A stretch of 64,000 bases of DNA from Cryoendolithus antarcticus (taxonomy: Eukaryota > Ascomycota > Dothideomycetes > Cladosporiales > Cladosporiaceae). The position numbers and the translations under genes are program-made. Shown here one piece after another: positions 33,242 through 44,396 of this stretch (position 1 is its first letter; every line of letters starts with the position of its first letter). Under the pieces are notes generated by a model. The model did no database searches, was not told the DNA's origin, and worked only from the letters and a program-made list of their open reading frames with translations. Where the stretch lies: assembly GCA_002077065.1 (NCBI GenBank), contig NAJO01000003.1, forward strand, positions 1,364,001-1,428,000, in the 5' to 3' direction.

Positions 33242-34807
33242 TTAACCCTCTTCACCTTCGCCCTCCTTCCCCACCCCCTCAGCCCTCTCCTTCCTCACCC
33301 TCTCCTTCTCCTTGGCACTCTTCTTCAACTCCTCCCACTTCGCATGATAAGCCCTAATTTTCCTCTCCTGCTTCTCCGCCATCTTCTCCAGCGCCACTCT
33401 CTGCTCGCCCTGCTCCCGCATCTGCGCTTCCAGCTCCTTTACTCTCGCCGCCGCATCCTGCTGCGGCGGGTGATGCGGTTGAGTAGGCGAGTTGTGCAGG
33501 GATGCCATGCTCATGGCCATCATCGAGGCGTCTTGGGCGTGGACTTCGAAGTTCTGCAGCCGCGAGGCGAGGTGCTCGAGCGTTGTTTTGAGAGTTGTGT
33601 TTTCGAGCTCGAGTTCCTCGGCTGTGCGGTTTTTGCCGAAGGAGCTGCGGCGTGCTGCTGTGGAAGCGCGACTGTGATGGGGTGAGGACGGCCGGGCCTG
33701 AGCTTCCCGGGCGTCTACGAAGGAGTCCTCGTCGTCTTCGCCGATGTTACTGAGCTGTGTGCGGGCTTTGGCAATGTCGGCGTAAGAATATGTGCCTCCT
33801 CCTGTCTGCACAACGTAGAAGCTTTCGGCTGGACCGAAGACGTGACCGGGCGTTCCACGCTCGCGGTGAGTGTCTTCGACAGCTTTGAGCGCAGCCTTTG
33901 AAATGAGACGCTTGACGTCGGGATCGTTGGTGGCGGTGACAGTGCGCTTGTCGGCCTTGCGTTTAGTCTCAGGTTCGGGTACATTCGCTTCTTCTGATGT
34001 CAGCGGTAGTCCTGCGTAGGCGAGCACAGACGACAGCTTCGACATAGTGCCATTTGTGATATTACTGTAGAAGCTCGCGAAGCCGTCCCCCTCATCAGGC
34101 TTGTGAGGTCTTCTTGGCAGCTTCCGTTGGCTTTCAATCACAGACGTCGGAATCTGAGGCGGCACATTGCCAGCAGCACGGCGTCGAGCATCGGGAGAAG
34201 TCTGCCGTACTGATCCTCCAGCAGCTGGGGTAAGATTGACCTTGCTCGGCTGTGGTATGCCCCGTCTGGAAGCAATTTCGCGAGCAAGACTTGGCGACGA
34301 CTCGCGATTGCGTGAGCTCAGTCTCGCTGCAGCTAGAGCTGATGTGGTCTTGGTTGCAGGCTTCGTGCTCGCAGTGACAGGCTTCTCGGTGATGGTCTCG
34401 GACGCTTTGCGGTCCTCGATCCGGGGCTTCGTAAGACTTGGCTCGGCCAGAGTAGCAGCGACTTCAGCAACATGCGCAGTAACCTGAGACTTGATAATTT
34501 GTGCCAGCTTCCGGTGTTGCGCCTCTAGCAGTCTCAACATGCGAAGAGCCTACATATGTCAGCATCCGATGACCGACCTCGACATCCAAACGTCTACCAA
34601 CCTCGTGGTCGCCTGTGTCTTTGATTGCTCGACCAAGATCGGATGCGGCGCGGCCGTGCTCATGAGCAGCCTCTTCCCACTGCGACGTCTTCGTAGATCG
34701 TGCCGCATTGCGTGCATGTGCATGTGCCTGTATATGCCGTTCAGCTGCAGGTCCACGTACAGATAGTTCGATTCACTTACTGATGTCAAGGGTGCTACTT
34801 CAGCCAT
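33242..34807 (-). CDS. MIT-domain protein with coiled-coil C terminus
   Basis: Three exons (34807-34781, 34679-34602, 34549-33242; introns 101 and 52 bp) give 470 aa. The two tiny 5' exons are needed to build the MIT three-helix domain: WEEAAHEHGRAASDLGRAIK, then DTGDHEALRMLRLLEAQHRK (about residues 10-50). MIT domains bind ESCRT-III tails or microtubule-linked partners. A disordered Ser/Thr/Pro linker follows, then a helical block around FASFYSNITNGTMSKLSSVL. The chain ends in a long coiled coil (TAEELELENTTLKTTLEHLA and VKELEAQMREQGEQRVALEK). Likely endosomal or cytosolic scaffolding. This is a fungal MIT protein without an AAA or kinase domain, so its exact pathway is unknown. Confidence 0.85.
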
Positions 34808-35399
34808 GTTGGACAAGTGAAGGAAAGATGTCTACCTTCAAGAGTCGATACACTCCATCATACTCCTACAGTGACACCGAGTCTCGCTTGACTCTGCGGC
34901 TCTCAGATCATGTGTGCTGCAGAGTCTCATACAATGCACTCTGTACAATTGCATCGCAACATAAAGTGGTGCATCGTGCCTGTCAACTGCAGAGCCGCAT
35001 GACGATCCCCACAAAGCTCGGACGCAAACGCGAACTCTCGCATCACGGGCAGGCTTTGGCGTGCCAACCTTGTCAACTTTCGTGACGTATCAGAGGCTCA
35101 CAGCGTTGCATTGGAATACCATGGTTCGTGTCTTTGGAACTGCTCCTTCAACCCTAGGATCCATCCACTGAACACTGTTGTCACTCACTAAATCGACTCA
35201 TACACCGCGCTGGCCGCGAAGTGTGGACAGCTGACCGTCAGACGCGAGTTTGGCAACACGACGCGCGAGAAAGCCTGGACGCTGTCGACACGGGACTAGC
35301 AAAGCTATTACCATCTGGCAAACGACCTGCGACTAGCCCTACTACAACTGTAACACACGGCCTTGGCGTAGTCACACCTGTCCCACTACAGTCCCTTCA
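34808..35399. other. Divergent promoter region
   Basis: Lies between the MIT gene (minus) and the LAM-type gene (plus). No coding frame is supported; it should hold both promoters and 5' leaders. Confidence 0.4.
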
Positions 35400-38300
35400 A
35401 TGCCCTCCTCTGAGCCAGACATCGGAAAGCCAAGAGGACTGTCCAGACTGCGCCGCAAAGATCTACCTAATGCCTCCACGAACTCCCTAGCAAGTGAGGT
35501 CTCTTCCAATGGCGGTGACTCTGGTGATGGATCCGGTCTGCGATCCTCCGTCGACGGTCTGCTAGAGAAGGTCAAGACTCGTGCCAAGAAGTCTGTTGAT
35601 GACCGACGCGATAGTGATGAGTCGACCACCGGCAGTCGCTTAGTAGCTTTCATCGACCGCAAACGCAGGAGCTCGAAGCAGAAGAACGGCACTGGGCCAT
35701 CTGACAGCAGAAGATCGAGCGTGCAGCATGGCGAGTCTGATAGTCTGGACTTGCCACGGAGTCGCTCGGATTTGTCGCTTGGAGATGGGAGTGGAAATAG
35801 CAGTCTGCTGACTGATGACTATTCAGATGAAGAATTGTGAGTGCTTTTCCTTCGCAAATTGCTCAGTGAGGTGTTCGTCATTTCGACATGGAGATGGCCA
35901 GACTCTCGGGCATCCTTGCCACGCGGATCCGGCTGGGCAGCCGAGCTTTAGGGTTTCAGCTCCATGCAGCATCATCAAAGCCACTCTGTCTAAGCAACAC
36001 ACGCGTTGGCGGCAGGCATTGGCTTTGTGGAGCACACGGTGTCTTTGCGGCCTTCACATCAAGCATTTTGATAAGCCCATGGTGGCTGGCGCACTTAGCT
36101 AATATCAATCTAGATCCAGGAAACCGACCCGACCGACCATCTCTCCACATCAATCTCACGCCGGGTACCTCACTCTCTCATCGCCGCAGTTGAACGCTCA
36201 GACTGGCACAGATTCATCAGGATCCCCTCACTCTGCAGGCTTGGACGGAACCAGCCCCGGCGCTTCAACGGGCAATCTGTCTCGAGTTGCTAGCCTCCCA
36301 CCACAACAGTCACTACCTGGTCCTGAAGTCGCCGAGCGCAGCGCATCCCCACTTCGCAAGAGTTTTACTGCTGAGCCTAGCACATCACACGACACTTCAG
36401 CAGACTTTGCTCCGACCGCGAGTGGTGTAGCGGGTCTACCAGGACCGAGCGGGCTTTTCAAGCCAAAGAGCCGAGGAAACAGCGTCAACCCTAAAGAGCA
36501 GAGGACAGATGCAGATTTGACTAGCGGAGCACCTACAATATCAGAAGAGCAAGAACATCCGGGTAGCCCAAGTGATCCACGACGGCAGCGTATCAATACC
36601 AGTACATTACCTCTCACCCCGCCAAGCCGCCCCGAAACGCCGACGACTCTCATTACACCGCCGACACCTACAGACCCGAGCGCACAGTTCCCGAAGGCTC
36701 CGACGTCAGGAAGCAAACAGCCTGCTGCTCGTCCGCTTTCTTCGATCGAGAGCATCCGACACAGGCGCGCGCAGTCTGCGAACCTGCCGAGTAAGCTATC
36801 AAACTCGACCGCCGCGCCTCTGACACCCACACTTGAAGAGACCAAAACACCAGGAGGGACACTCACGCAACCGATCGGTGCGACAGGATTCTTCACGTCA
36901 GTCTTCTCGGCTGCTCAGAAAGCAGCAGACTCGCTCAGCAGTAGCATTAACAACACACCGCTTGTGCCGAACCAGAAGAAGACCGATAGAAAGATCAGCG
37001 GAGGTGCCGAAGAGCCTGTTGGCGGGGTTGAGAACACAATCAAAGGGGCAGTGCTACAGCCAGCAGCAGAGACCATCGATAAGGGCATCCTCAGTGTCAG
37101 CAATTACGGCATAGCTCAAAGCCAGGACATCAGTCCGATGAACAGCACGGTTGATCTGTCGAGGCCACAAGATGGAATTGCAAACACCGCACAGGCAGAC
37201 AACTCAGAAGAGGAGGCAGCGGCAAGAGCTGTATCCGTCGCGTACGAGAAGCCGGTGAACTCAGCTGTCAGCCAGGCACTTGGCGATCGCCCCATGTCAA
37301 TCGCCTCGCAGGAGCACCTCACAACGAATGGCGAGCAGACACCAGAGAGACCTGCAAATGATCACGAAGGCATTGCGAGGTCAGGCAGTGTGCGCAGTCG
37401 CATTAGTGGGCGTCGACGAAGGCATCGCGCTAGTTCTGCGACGACTGGGACAACGAACACAATCGCAACGGCACTTCGAGAGTCGACGACAGGGCTTGCA
37501 AATGTCACGAGTAACCCACCCGGTCATCGCTTGACGGGCTTCGCAGTAGCCAGCAGCAAGCGCAACAAGGACTTTCATCAACTGTTTCGTAGTGTGCCGG
37601 ATGATGACTACCTCATTGAAGACTACAGCGCAGCACTGCAGAAGGACATCCTACTTCATGGACGACTGTACGTATCTGAGGGCCATGTATGCTTTTCAAG
37701 TAACATCTTCGGCTGGGTCACGAATCTCGTGATAGGATTCGACGAGATCTCCTCGATCGAGAAGCGAAACACAGCCATGATTATTCCGAACGGACTGGTG
37801 ATCTCAACACTGCAGGCACGGAACAGCTTCGCCAGTTTTGTTGCTCGTGACTCAACGTATGAGCTGCTGGTTGGCATTTGGAAGATTGCACATCCAAATT
37901 TGAAGAGCTCGCTCAACGGTGTGGCTGTCGACAAGGACGATGTCGCCACTAGCGATAAGACGGAGAAGGCAGAATCCCTCAACTCGGATGACGACTCGGA
38001 CGATGACGATGACGATGAGGTCTACGATGAGGATGCAGATGATGACGATATGGGGAGCTTCACCGAGCCTGACGCTGTTCGCAGTATTGCAGGCAGTGAA
38101 GTTGGCGAAGAGAGTGTGGTTCGCAAAACCTCGACTCAGCCACTCGCTGCTGCAGCACAGCTTAATGGCGGTACGATACCGAAAGGACTTGAGACTGCAG
38201 ATACTGCTGTCACTGGCGCTGCTGTTGGGCAAGACTTCCCTGGTCAGCCTACGCATGCTCCAACGGAGTGTACCGACACTGCCGAGCACTACGATCGTCA

Positions 38301-39404
38301 TCTCACAGACTGCACCATACCGGCACCACTCGGCAAAGTATATTCCTTGATGTGGGGACCAGCCTCGGGGGCTTTCATGAAGAAGTGGATGGTTGATGAC
38401 CAGAAGTCTCGAGAACTTGATTATCAAGATGATAAATTCGGACTGGACAACGACCACAAGACATTTACATTCTCTTACATCAAACCATTGAACGGCAGTG
38501 TTGGACCGAAGCAGACGAAATGCATCACCACGAACACACTCGAAGCGTTTGACCTTGAGAAGGCCGTCACAGTTGGCTGCAGCACGCAGACGCCCGACGT
38601 GCCCAGTGGCAGTGTCTTCACGACAAAGACGAAGTATTGCCTCATGTGGGGACCCAACAACACCACGCGTATGATAGCCAATTGCACGATCGACTGGACG
38701 GGCAAAAGTTGGCTCAAGGGTACGTGACCTCTGCTTTCATCACTGCAAAATAGGACTGACACTTCAACGCAGGTCCCATCGAAAGCGGTGCCCAGGGCGG
38801 CCAAGTCCAATATGTCAAAGACATCACCGCCGCGCTTAAAGCAGCCGTGACCACCAAGCCACCCGTCAAAGGCGCTCCTACCAAAAAGGGTAAGGGCAAA
38901 CGCAGCAAGCAGGAAGTCTTCGACGCCACTGCTGCGAACGAGAAGCGCGAAGCTGCTGTTAAGGAGCAAGAAGCGAACTGGGGTCTCTTCGAGCCTGTCC
39001 GGGGTCCACTCGAGCCGGTCGCGAACCTGGTGAAGCCATTTGTCTCTTCGCAGGTTGTGATCGCGGTGCTGCTTACCATGGTGCTGTACTCCTGGCTGTT
39101 CCCTGGTGCTGGGCGAGGCGGCACGGGTGTCGGCTACGCGCACCCGGATCGTGTTGCAGCTTACCAAGAACTTTGGAGGAGCGAGGAAGGCGAGCTGTGG
39201 GACTGGCTTGAAGATCGCGTGGGGCTGGATGGGATGTACGCTCCTAAGCTGGATGGTCAGGGAAGTGCGGCGGATGTCAAGGAGATGGGCAAGAGGCTAA
39301 AGGATGAGAAGATGAGTGAGCGGGAGGTGGAGGAGGCTATTCGCGTTACGGAGGAGAGGCTCGGGGCGTTGAAGCAGGCTGTTGAGAAGAAGAGGGGAAG
39401 GTGA
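35400..39404 (+). CDS. LAM/Ltc-type GRAM-VASt sterol transfer protein
   Basis: Exons 35400-35836, 36114-38719 and 38773-39404 (introns 277 and 53 bp) give 1224 aa. The family sits at ER contact sites and moves sterols between membranes. After a long Ser/Thr/Pro-rich disordered N terminus comes the GRAM domain (about 635-740; FRSVPDDDYLIEDYSAALQK, GRLYVSEGHVCFSSNIFGW, VISTLQARNSFASF). An acidic run of Asp residues follows. The VASt (StART-like) domain is at about 860-1035 (EHYDRHLTDCTIPAPLGKVY, FTFSYIKPLNGSVGPKQTKC, WTGKSWLKG). A single TM helix lies at about 1108-1125 (SQVVIAVLLTMVLYSWLF) and a helical tail ends the protein. One VASt domain is present, as in yeast Lam5/6; there is no BAR or separate PH domain. 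The long first intron is the least certain part. Confidence 0.9.
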
Positions 39405-39579
39405 TGTGGGTTATCGGCGCAGAGGACGGCATTGAAAGCATTGTCGAAGGCACGAGCGAGGGGGCATGTAGTTGTAGCGTTGTAGCGGTTCACTTGATCG
39501 TTATTACTCTTGCAGTGGAGATCCTAATTTTATATCCAACAGCCAGAACGCCTCGCTAAAATCACCACCGAGCCACATA

Positions 39580-41403
39580 TCATCTCCCTGCCCTCGCAAC
39601 GCCATGTTCCTCTACCTCGATCCCACTACTACTCCCACTCCCCCCGCCACCAATCCCTTTCTCGACATCCTCGCTTTCCCCTCCTTTCTCCCTGTCACTC
39701 TCCACATCGTCCACCGTTCTCGTCCGCATCACACCTCCCGCTCCCTCAGAAGCAACAGAAGCCTGTCTCTGGTCTTCCTCATCCTCCGGCGTACCTTCCC
39801 GACAAGCCCATCGATCCACGTGTCTAAGTGTCTCTTTACTCCAGATCCGGTTCATCGCGAGGAGTCGAAAGGGTACCAAAGCAATGATGATCACCGGGAA
39901 CGCCGGACCGGCTACTGTGAGCGTGACGATGAAAATGACAACCGTCATGATGATTTCGAAGAGAGTGTAAGCGTGTATAGCCCAGTAGCTCTTCACCCCG
40001 GCGGGCAGTTCGAGAAGTTCAGACGGTGGGGTGAGCATGTGAAACGTGCGCTTCAGAATGGGATTCGAAGCGAGGGACTGCTGGCCCATGAATATGAACA
40101 GCCCCGCCAGCACGCTTGTTGGTGTGAGACCAAGGACGAGCTGCAACGGTGGCGCGATGAAGGCTAGGATCGCACCGGCGTGCAGGAAGGAGGACCACCG
40201 CTGCTCGTAGACTCGTTGGACGGGCTCGTGGACCGTTCGCTCCAGGCCGTACTTGTCCAGGACCGTCTTTTCGACGTGCTCGTCTTTCGCTGTGTGCATA
40301 AGACTCTCTGAATGTAGTGGTGCTTGAGGCAGCAAGCCATTAGCTGGTGGGATCCCCAAGATCCCGCAGAGTGCTGTGGTCAGGCCGAGGAGGACTATAT
40401 CCAGCGCGTAGCCCGTCGGTTTCCTCGTCCCGAAGCGTTTGATCGTGCAGATAATACTGCTTATCTCGTGGTCGAAGAAGAACAAGACTGTGATGATCGC
40501 GCCGGGTACCATTGCCGCGGCGATCCATGGGCCGGGGAGCTCCCAGAACTTGACGTAGAAGTGCGTGCGGCCTGGGAGTGAGGGCTGGAAGGCTTTGCTG
40601 CTCACTGGCAATGTACCCTTGGGGATCCCTTCAAGCACGCCGACGTGCGGCATGCCGATGAAGAAGATGATGCTTATCGCTGCGGCGTACTCGCGGAGTC
40701 CCATGCGGATGTATCTATGGAATAAGGGTTCCCAAGACTCAGCGTAGGAGAGGAAGAGGGCAAGGACGAAAGTCCCGATCGCGCCTATGATGGCGTATAG
40801 GAATGAGGCTGTGGGGAGCTCGGTCTGCGCTCGTTGCAGCTCTTGCACTGCTTTGTGGAAGTAGATTATCGAATTCAGCAGACTGAAGATCTCGCAGCTG
40901 AATTCTGTGACGTAGAGCATGGTCCATTCGTGCGCGTTGAAGATGGCGAGGAGGATATGCATCCATCCCGAATGGATCAGCGCCCAGGCCATGAACGACA
41001 AGAAGTCGACATGAAGTGAGGTCTCGCATAGCGAGTAGATGTTCTCCGCCAGTACTGAGAACGGGCCAGTGACACCCAAGATCGTAAGCGGTTGTATCGA
41101 GAAGAGCGAGAAGATCACGCCGCAGAGACCCGTGCTGAAGACTACTTCAATCGTGCCCCAGTGCTTGCCCGTCTGGACGTAGAGATCTCCTGCGAACGTG
41201 AGCCCAGGCAGCAGGTTCGTGAAGAAGACGTAGACGGCGCTCGCGAGCACGATCTGGTTGAACACTGTCCAGTCAGAGGGGTACCGTCGAAGCCAGTTCC
41301 TGCAGTCTTGGTCAATGAGTCGGAATGGTCGGAGGGTGCCATCTTTGCGGAAGCGTCCTGCGGTTTTGGAGATCCAAGTTGATTTCTTCTGCGAAGTCGC
41401 CAT
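39580..41403 (-). CDS. BOR1: SLC4-family borate/anion transporter
   Basis: Single exon; ATG 41403 gives 607 aa (the frame stays open to a GTG at 41439). It belongs to the SLC4/BOR anion-exchanger family that exports borate and supports vacuolar protein sorting in yeast. Clear family blocks are RNWLRRYPSDWTVFNQ, YVFFTNLLPGLTFAGDLYVQ, LTILGVTGPFSVLAENIYSL, the helix pair around EFSCEIFSLLNSIIYFHKA, the substrate-site region GILGIPPANGLLPQAPLHSE, and VLAGLFIFMGQQSLASNPIL. Around 12 or more TM segments are visible, with an acidic Gly/Ser-rich cytosolic tail. It lacks the large N-terminal domain of animal anion exchangers, as expected for fungi. It is convergent with the LAM gene, 175 bp apart. 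Confidence 0.95.
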   Translation of the reverse strand: MATSQKKSTWISKTAGRFRKDGTLRPFRLIDQDCRNWLRRYPSDWTVFNQIVLASAVYVFFTNLLPGLTFAGDLYVQTGKHWGTIEVVFSTGLCGVIFSLFSIQPLTILGVTGPFSVLAENIYSLCETSLHVDFLSFMAWALIHSGWMHILLAIFNAHEWTMLYVTEFSCEIFSLLNSIIYFHKAVQELQRAQTELPTASFLYAIIGAIGTFVLALFLSYAESWEPLFHRYIRMGLREYAAAISIIFFIGMPHVGVLEGIPKGTLPVSSKAFQPSLPGRTHFYVKFWELPGPWIAAAMVPGAIITVLFFFDHEISSIICTIKRFGTRKPTGYALDIVLLGLTTALCGILGIPPANGLLPQAPLHSESLMHTAKDEHVEKTVLDKYGLERTVHEPVQRVYEQRWSSFLHAGAILAFIAPPLQLVLGLTPTSVLAGLFIFMGQQSLASNPILKRTFHMLTPPSELLELPAGVKSYWAIHAYTLFEIIMTVVIFIVTLTVAGPAFPVIIIALVPFRLLAMNRIWSKETLRHVDRWACREGTPEDEEDQRQASVASEGAGGVMRTRTVDDVESDREKGGESEDVEKGIGGGGSGSSSGIEVEEHGVARAGR

Positions 41404-42141
41404 ATTACTGGCGTCCCTTCCTTCACCTGAGCGAAACACAGGAAATTTCTGCCAAGGCAGAACCTCTTATACTCATCTACCTCTCACTGCCCAACGTACT
41501 ACTGCCACCTACGCGACGATACAGACGACGCGCCGGCAGATACGAAGTATACATGGCGAAGTTGTTTCAAGCGCCTTCTGACGGGCAGATACGGCGAAGC
41601 GTTGGCAGCGCAAGGCTTGTAGCGCAAACTCTCGAAGCCAAGATTAGACGTCACTTCGAACTTTCGCCGATTCACCCACGTGGTCGCGGCGTCACCTTGG
41701 CTGCATTGCCACCTGTTGGGGTGGAGGCGGGGGCGATGATCGGGAGACGCGACAGGAACAAAGGAAGATTGAGAAGTGTGCCACCTTGAGCAGAAAGTAT
41801 TGTGCAGAATTTGTGTGATGCAAAACGTTCCAGGTGGCACTCGTAAGCCCGGCGCGATCTGGAAGACGGCCTGGGGTGGAGCTCGCACACAGTACTCTCG
41901 TCTCATGGCTCGGATACTCGCGCCGCCATGGATGAATACAGAGATGTTTATATTGCGAAACGAGCAGTTGGAAGTACCTCTTCACTTGTTGCAAGCAATC
42001 TATGCTCTCACGTCGGCATTACTATGCTAGCCGTTCATAGCATATAGCATCCCGTAGTACGCCGCCCTCTCTCGATACCGATGCTGATACCCTCAAATGC
42101 CCGGACGCCGCGCTAAGTTCACATGCACCCCTTCAGACATC
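41404..42141. other. Intergenic of about 0.7 kb
   Basis: Upstream of BOR1 (minus) and downstream of HAT1 (minus). Frames at 41499-41906 and 41776-42030 have no family resemblance; no RNA gene is seen. Confidence 0.4.
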
Positions 42142-43698
42142 TTACTCGACCCTCGCCTTCTTCCCATTCGTTTTCCCCGGCCCGTTCTCCATCCCCATCT
42201 CCTCATCCTCCCCATCCTCATCGTCCTCCTCCACAACCTTCCGTTTCCTCACCCTCTTCTCCACAGCCGCACCCCCATTAACATTCCCCTCCTCCCCATC
42301 CCTCTGCAGCCTCTCCTCCGCCTTCAGCACCCTCTCCAACATCGCACTATACCCCTGCACCACACTCTCGAAAGCGCTATCCAGCGCCTTCGCCCTCTCA
42401 TCGCCCTCGACCTGTATCAATACATCGCGGTTGAAGATGTAGAGTCGCTGCTTCACGTAGAGCCGCCAGAACCAGTAGGTCTTATCCTGCTCGTTCGTGC
42501 TGTGCTCTTTCTTGGTTAAACGGGCTTTGGAGCGGTGCGTGGGTGGGATGAAAGAGAGAGTTTGTATTTCTACCAGGCGGTCGAATTGGCGGGATTGGAG
42601 TTTTGTTTCTTTGCGTATCCGCTCGCGGACGTCGAGGGGGACGATTAGGTGCGTGGGGATGTGGGCGGTGGATTTCAGATGGTCGGAGTGGATGTTGGTG
42701 TTTACGCGCAGGGCGCAGAACTCGGGTGAGGTTTTGCGAAGGCGGAGGAGGTCTGAGAGGTCGCGCAGGTCGTCGAAGGCTTCATTTGGATCCTCGACTG
42801 TGAGTTCAAGGACGCTTGGGGAGATTGTGAGATGGGTGTACATTGCGTGGTAGAGTTGGGAGCCGTGAGAAGAGCCTTGGTAGGGTGGTAGGATGAGGAA
42901 CTGCGAGATGCGTTCGCGACTTGGTGTATCTAGGAAGGACTCCAGGTGGGGAGAGTCATTGAGTAGCGTTGGAAAGACGTCGGCGCCACGTGACAGCAAC
43001 TGCTGGCGCATTTTCTCCGGGGATTGCAGCAGTGCCATGTGCTCCAGTAGAGGGTCCTTACGATCTGGTAGGGTGAAGATGCGGTAGGATGTGCCGAAGC
43101 CGATCAGGCTGTACGATGCCGTCGTTCCTCTGCACTCATACAGCAAGTGAAGCTTCCAGCGAGCGCCCTGTGTCTTGTCGCCTGCCGCGTCCACGATCGT
43201 GCCTCCCTCGATGAACATGGGTACAAGCGCCTGTGCATTCGCCAGTATGCGCCCTGCTAAACCTTCGTTCACATCCGAGACCCAGACCTCGTACTTTCCT
43301 CCATCCTTCGTATAGCTGTGCGTGAGCTCGCCAGGTGGCTGTGTCGGCACGTCGCTCTCCGTCAAATCAATTCCAGCGAACGCACACTCAGGCAGGAAGT
43401 CCTCGAGTGCGGCCTTGATGTCGGTAGGCTCCACTCCCGCAGATGATGGGAACTTCTCGTCCCATGTGACTTCGAGCTTCGGTTGGAGGTCGAAGTTGCG
43501 AAGGCGCACATCGATCGCAAGGCCTTGGTAGCCGAAGATCGATTCCTCTTCGCCGAAGATGGGGTATGTGAAGGCTGGCTTAAAGGTTTCATCGTGGCCT
43601 TCAAGGTGGAAAGTGAGGCATTCGTTACTGTTACTTGACCATTCCGCGACTTGCTCCTCGATCGTCTCCGAATCGACACCGCTGTCTTCCGCGTCCAT
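42142..43698 (-). CDS. HAT1: Histone acetyltransferase type B, catalytic subunit Hat1
   Basis: Single exon; ATG 43698 (MDAEDSGVDSETIEEQ) gives 518 aa. Hat1 with Hat2 acetylates newly made histone H4 (Lys5/Lys12) before deposition. The N-terminal domain shows NECLTFHL, FKPAFTYPIFGEEESIFGYQ and LAIDVRLRNFDLQPKLEV. The GNAT core has YRIFTLPDRKDP... and the acetyl-CoA loop FLILPPYQGSSHGSQLYHAM, then TVEDPNEAFDDLRDLSDLLR. The C terminus carries a basic/acidic tail with RVRKRKVVEEDDEDGEDEE, a likely nuclear signal. The same frame is open for another 149 codons upstream (to 44145) with no better start; family length supports 43698. Confidence 0.94.
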   Translation of the reverse strand: MDAEDSGVDSETIEEQVAEWSSNSNECLTFHLEGHDETFKPAFTYPIFGEEESIFGYQGLAIDVRLRNFDLQPKLEVTWDEKFPSSAGVEPTDIKAALEDFLPECAFAGIDLTESDVPTQPPGELTHSYTKDGGKYEVWVSDVNEGLAGRILANAQALVPMFIEGGTIVDAAGDKTQGARWKLHLLYECRGTTASYSLIGFGTSYRIFTLPDRKDPLLEHMALLQSPEKMRQQLLSRGADVFPTLLNDSPHLESFLDTPSRERISQFLILPPYQGSSHGSQLYHAMYTHLTISPSVLELTVEDPNEAFDDLRDLSDLLRLRKTSPEFCALRVNTNIHSDHLKSTAHIPTHLIVPLDVRERIRKETKLQSRQFDRLVEIQTLSFIPPTHRSKARLTKKEHSTNEQDKTYWFWRLYVKQRLYIFNRDVLIQVEGDERAKALDSAFESVVQGYSAMLERVLKAEERLQRDGEEGNVNGGAAVEKRVRKRKVVEEDDEDGEDEEMGMENGPGKTNGKKARVE

Positions 43699-44396
43699 GC
43701 TTGACAAAGCGGAGTGTGATGGGCGGGTTGTGTGTGTACAGTTGCTGTCGAATAACGTCGGGTAGTAGCTCAAGTAATCTGCACTATAGGCGCGTCGCGT
43801 GTCGGTGATTTGACGCGAAGAACGCTCATCTGTAAAAGTGTTGTCGCTGTTGCGCTCCGAGTCACCACGAATCCCCTCGGGTGCTTGATGACAGCCTGGT
43901 CTTCTCACTGTGAGTGCTCTTATCGCAGATATTCTCAGCGACCACTGCTCCCACAGATATGGTCTTAGATTCTGCCTCTCGTTGTCATGCGTAAACGCCT
44001 GATCGAGACTCGGAGGAACAATGAATGTATGTCTTGGCGGCATGGGCTTGTTTGCTGAGCGCTTCACGACTACATATGCATCAATCGCTTCACTTGTCGG
44101 AGAATGTCGGTAGAGTAGGAAAGGGGCATCTTCCTCACGAGTCAACTCTACTTGTTGTGCGTATGCTCTCGCTGGCCTAAGTCCCAGCTTTCACATATAT
44201 CGATATCAAGATCTCGAGTCCCTCCCAATCAGACTACGGCGAGGGCTTACTGGAGGGATCTCGTATGAGGCTGTAGCCGAGTGCTTTGGATTGCATATTG
44301 TACGCTGGAGCACGAACGAACATGCACTGAAGACTTCAAGAAGTCTGACTATCGGGGTAACGAAGCCTTGATCCTGGATTCGACGCAACTGCGACG
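43699..44396. other. Divergent promoter region of HAT1 and the ZIP transporter
   Basis: About 0.7 kb. The left 447 bp are an uninterrupted in-frame extension of HAT1 and could be a leader or alternative N terminus. The right part shows no gene. Confidence 0.4.

Noticed and set aside
36228..36896. 222-codon minus-strand frame opposite the LAM gene
   Set aside because: Mirror of the Ser/Thr/Pro-rich N terminus of the LAM-type protein, with no family resemblance.
37981..38055. GAT/GAC-rich tract
   Set aside because: Codes for an acidic linker between the GRAM and VASt domains of the LAM protein.
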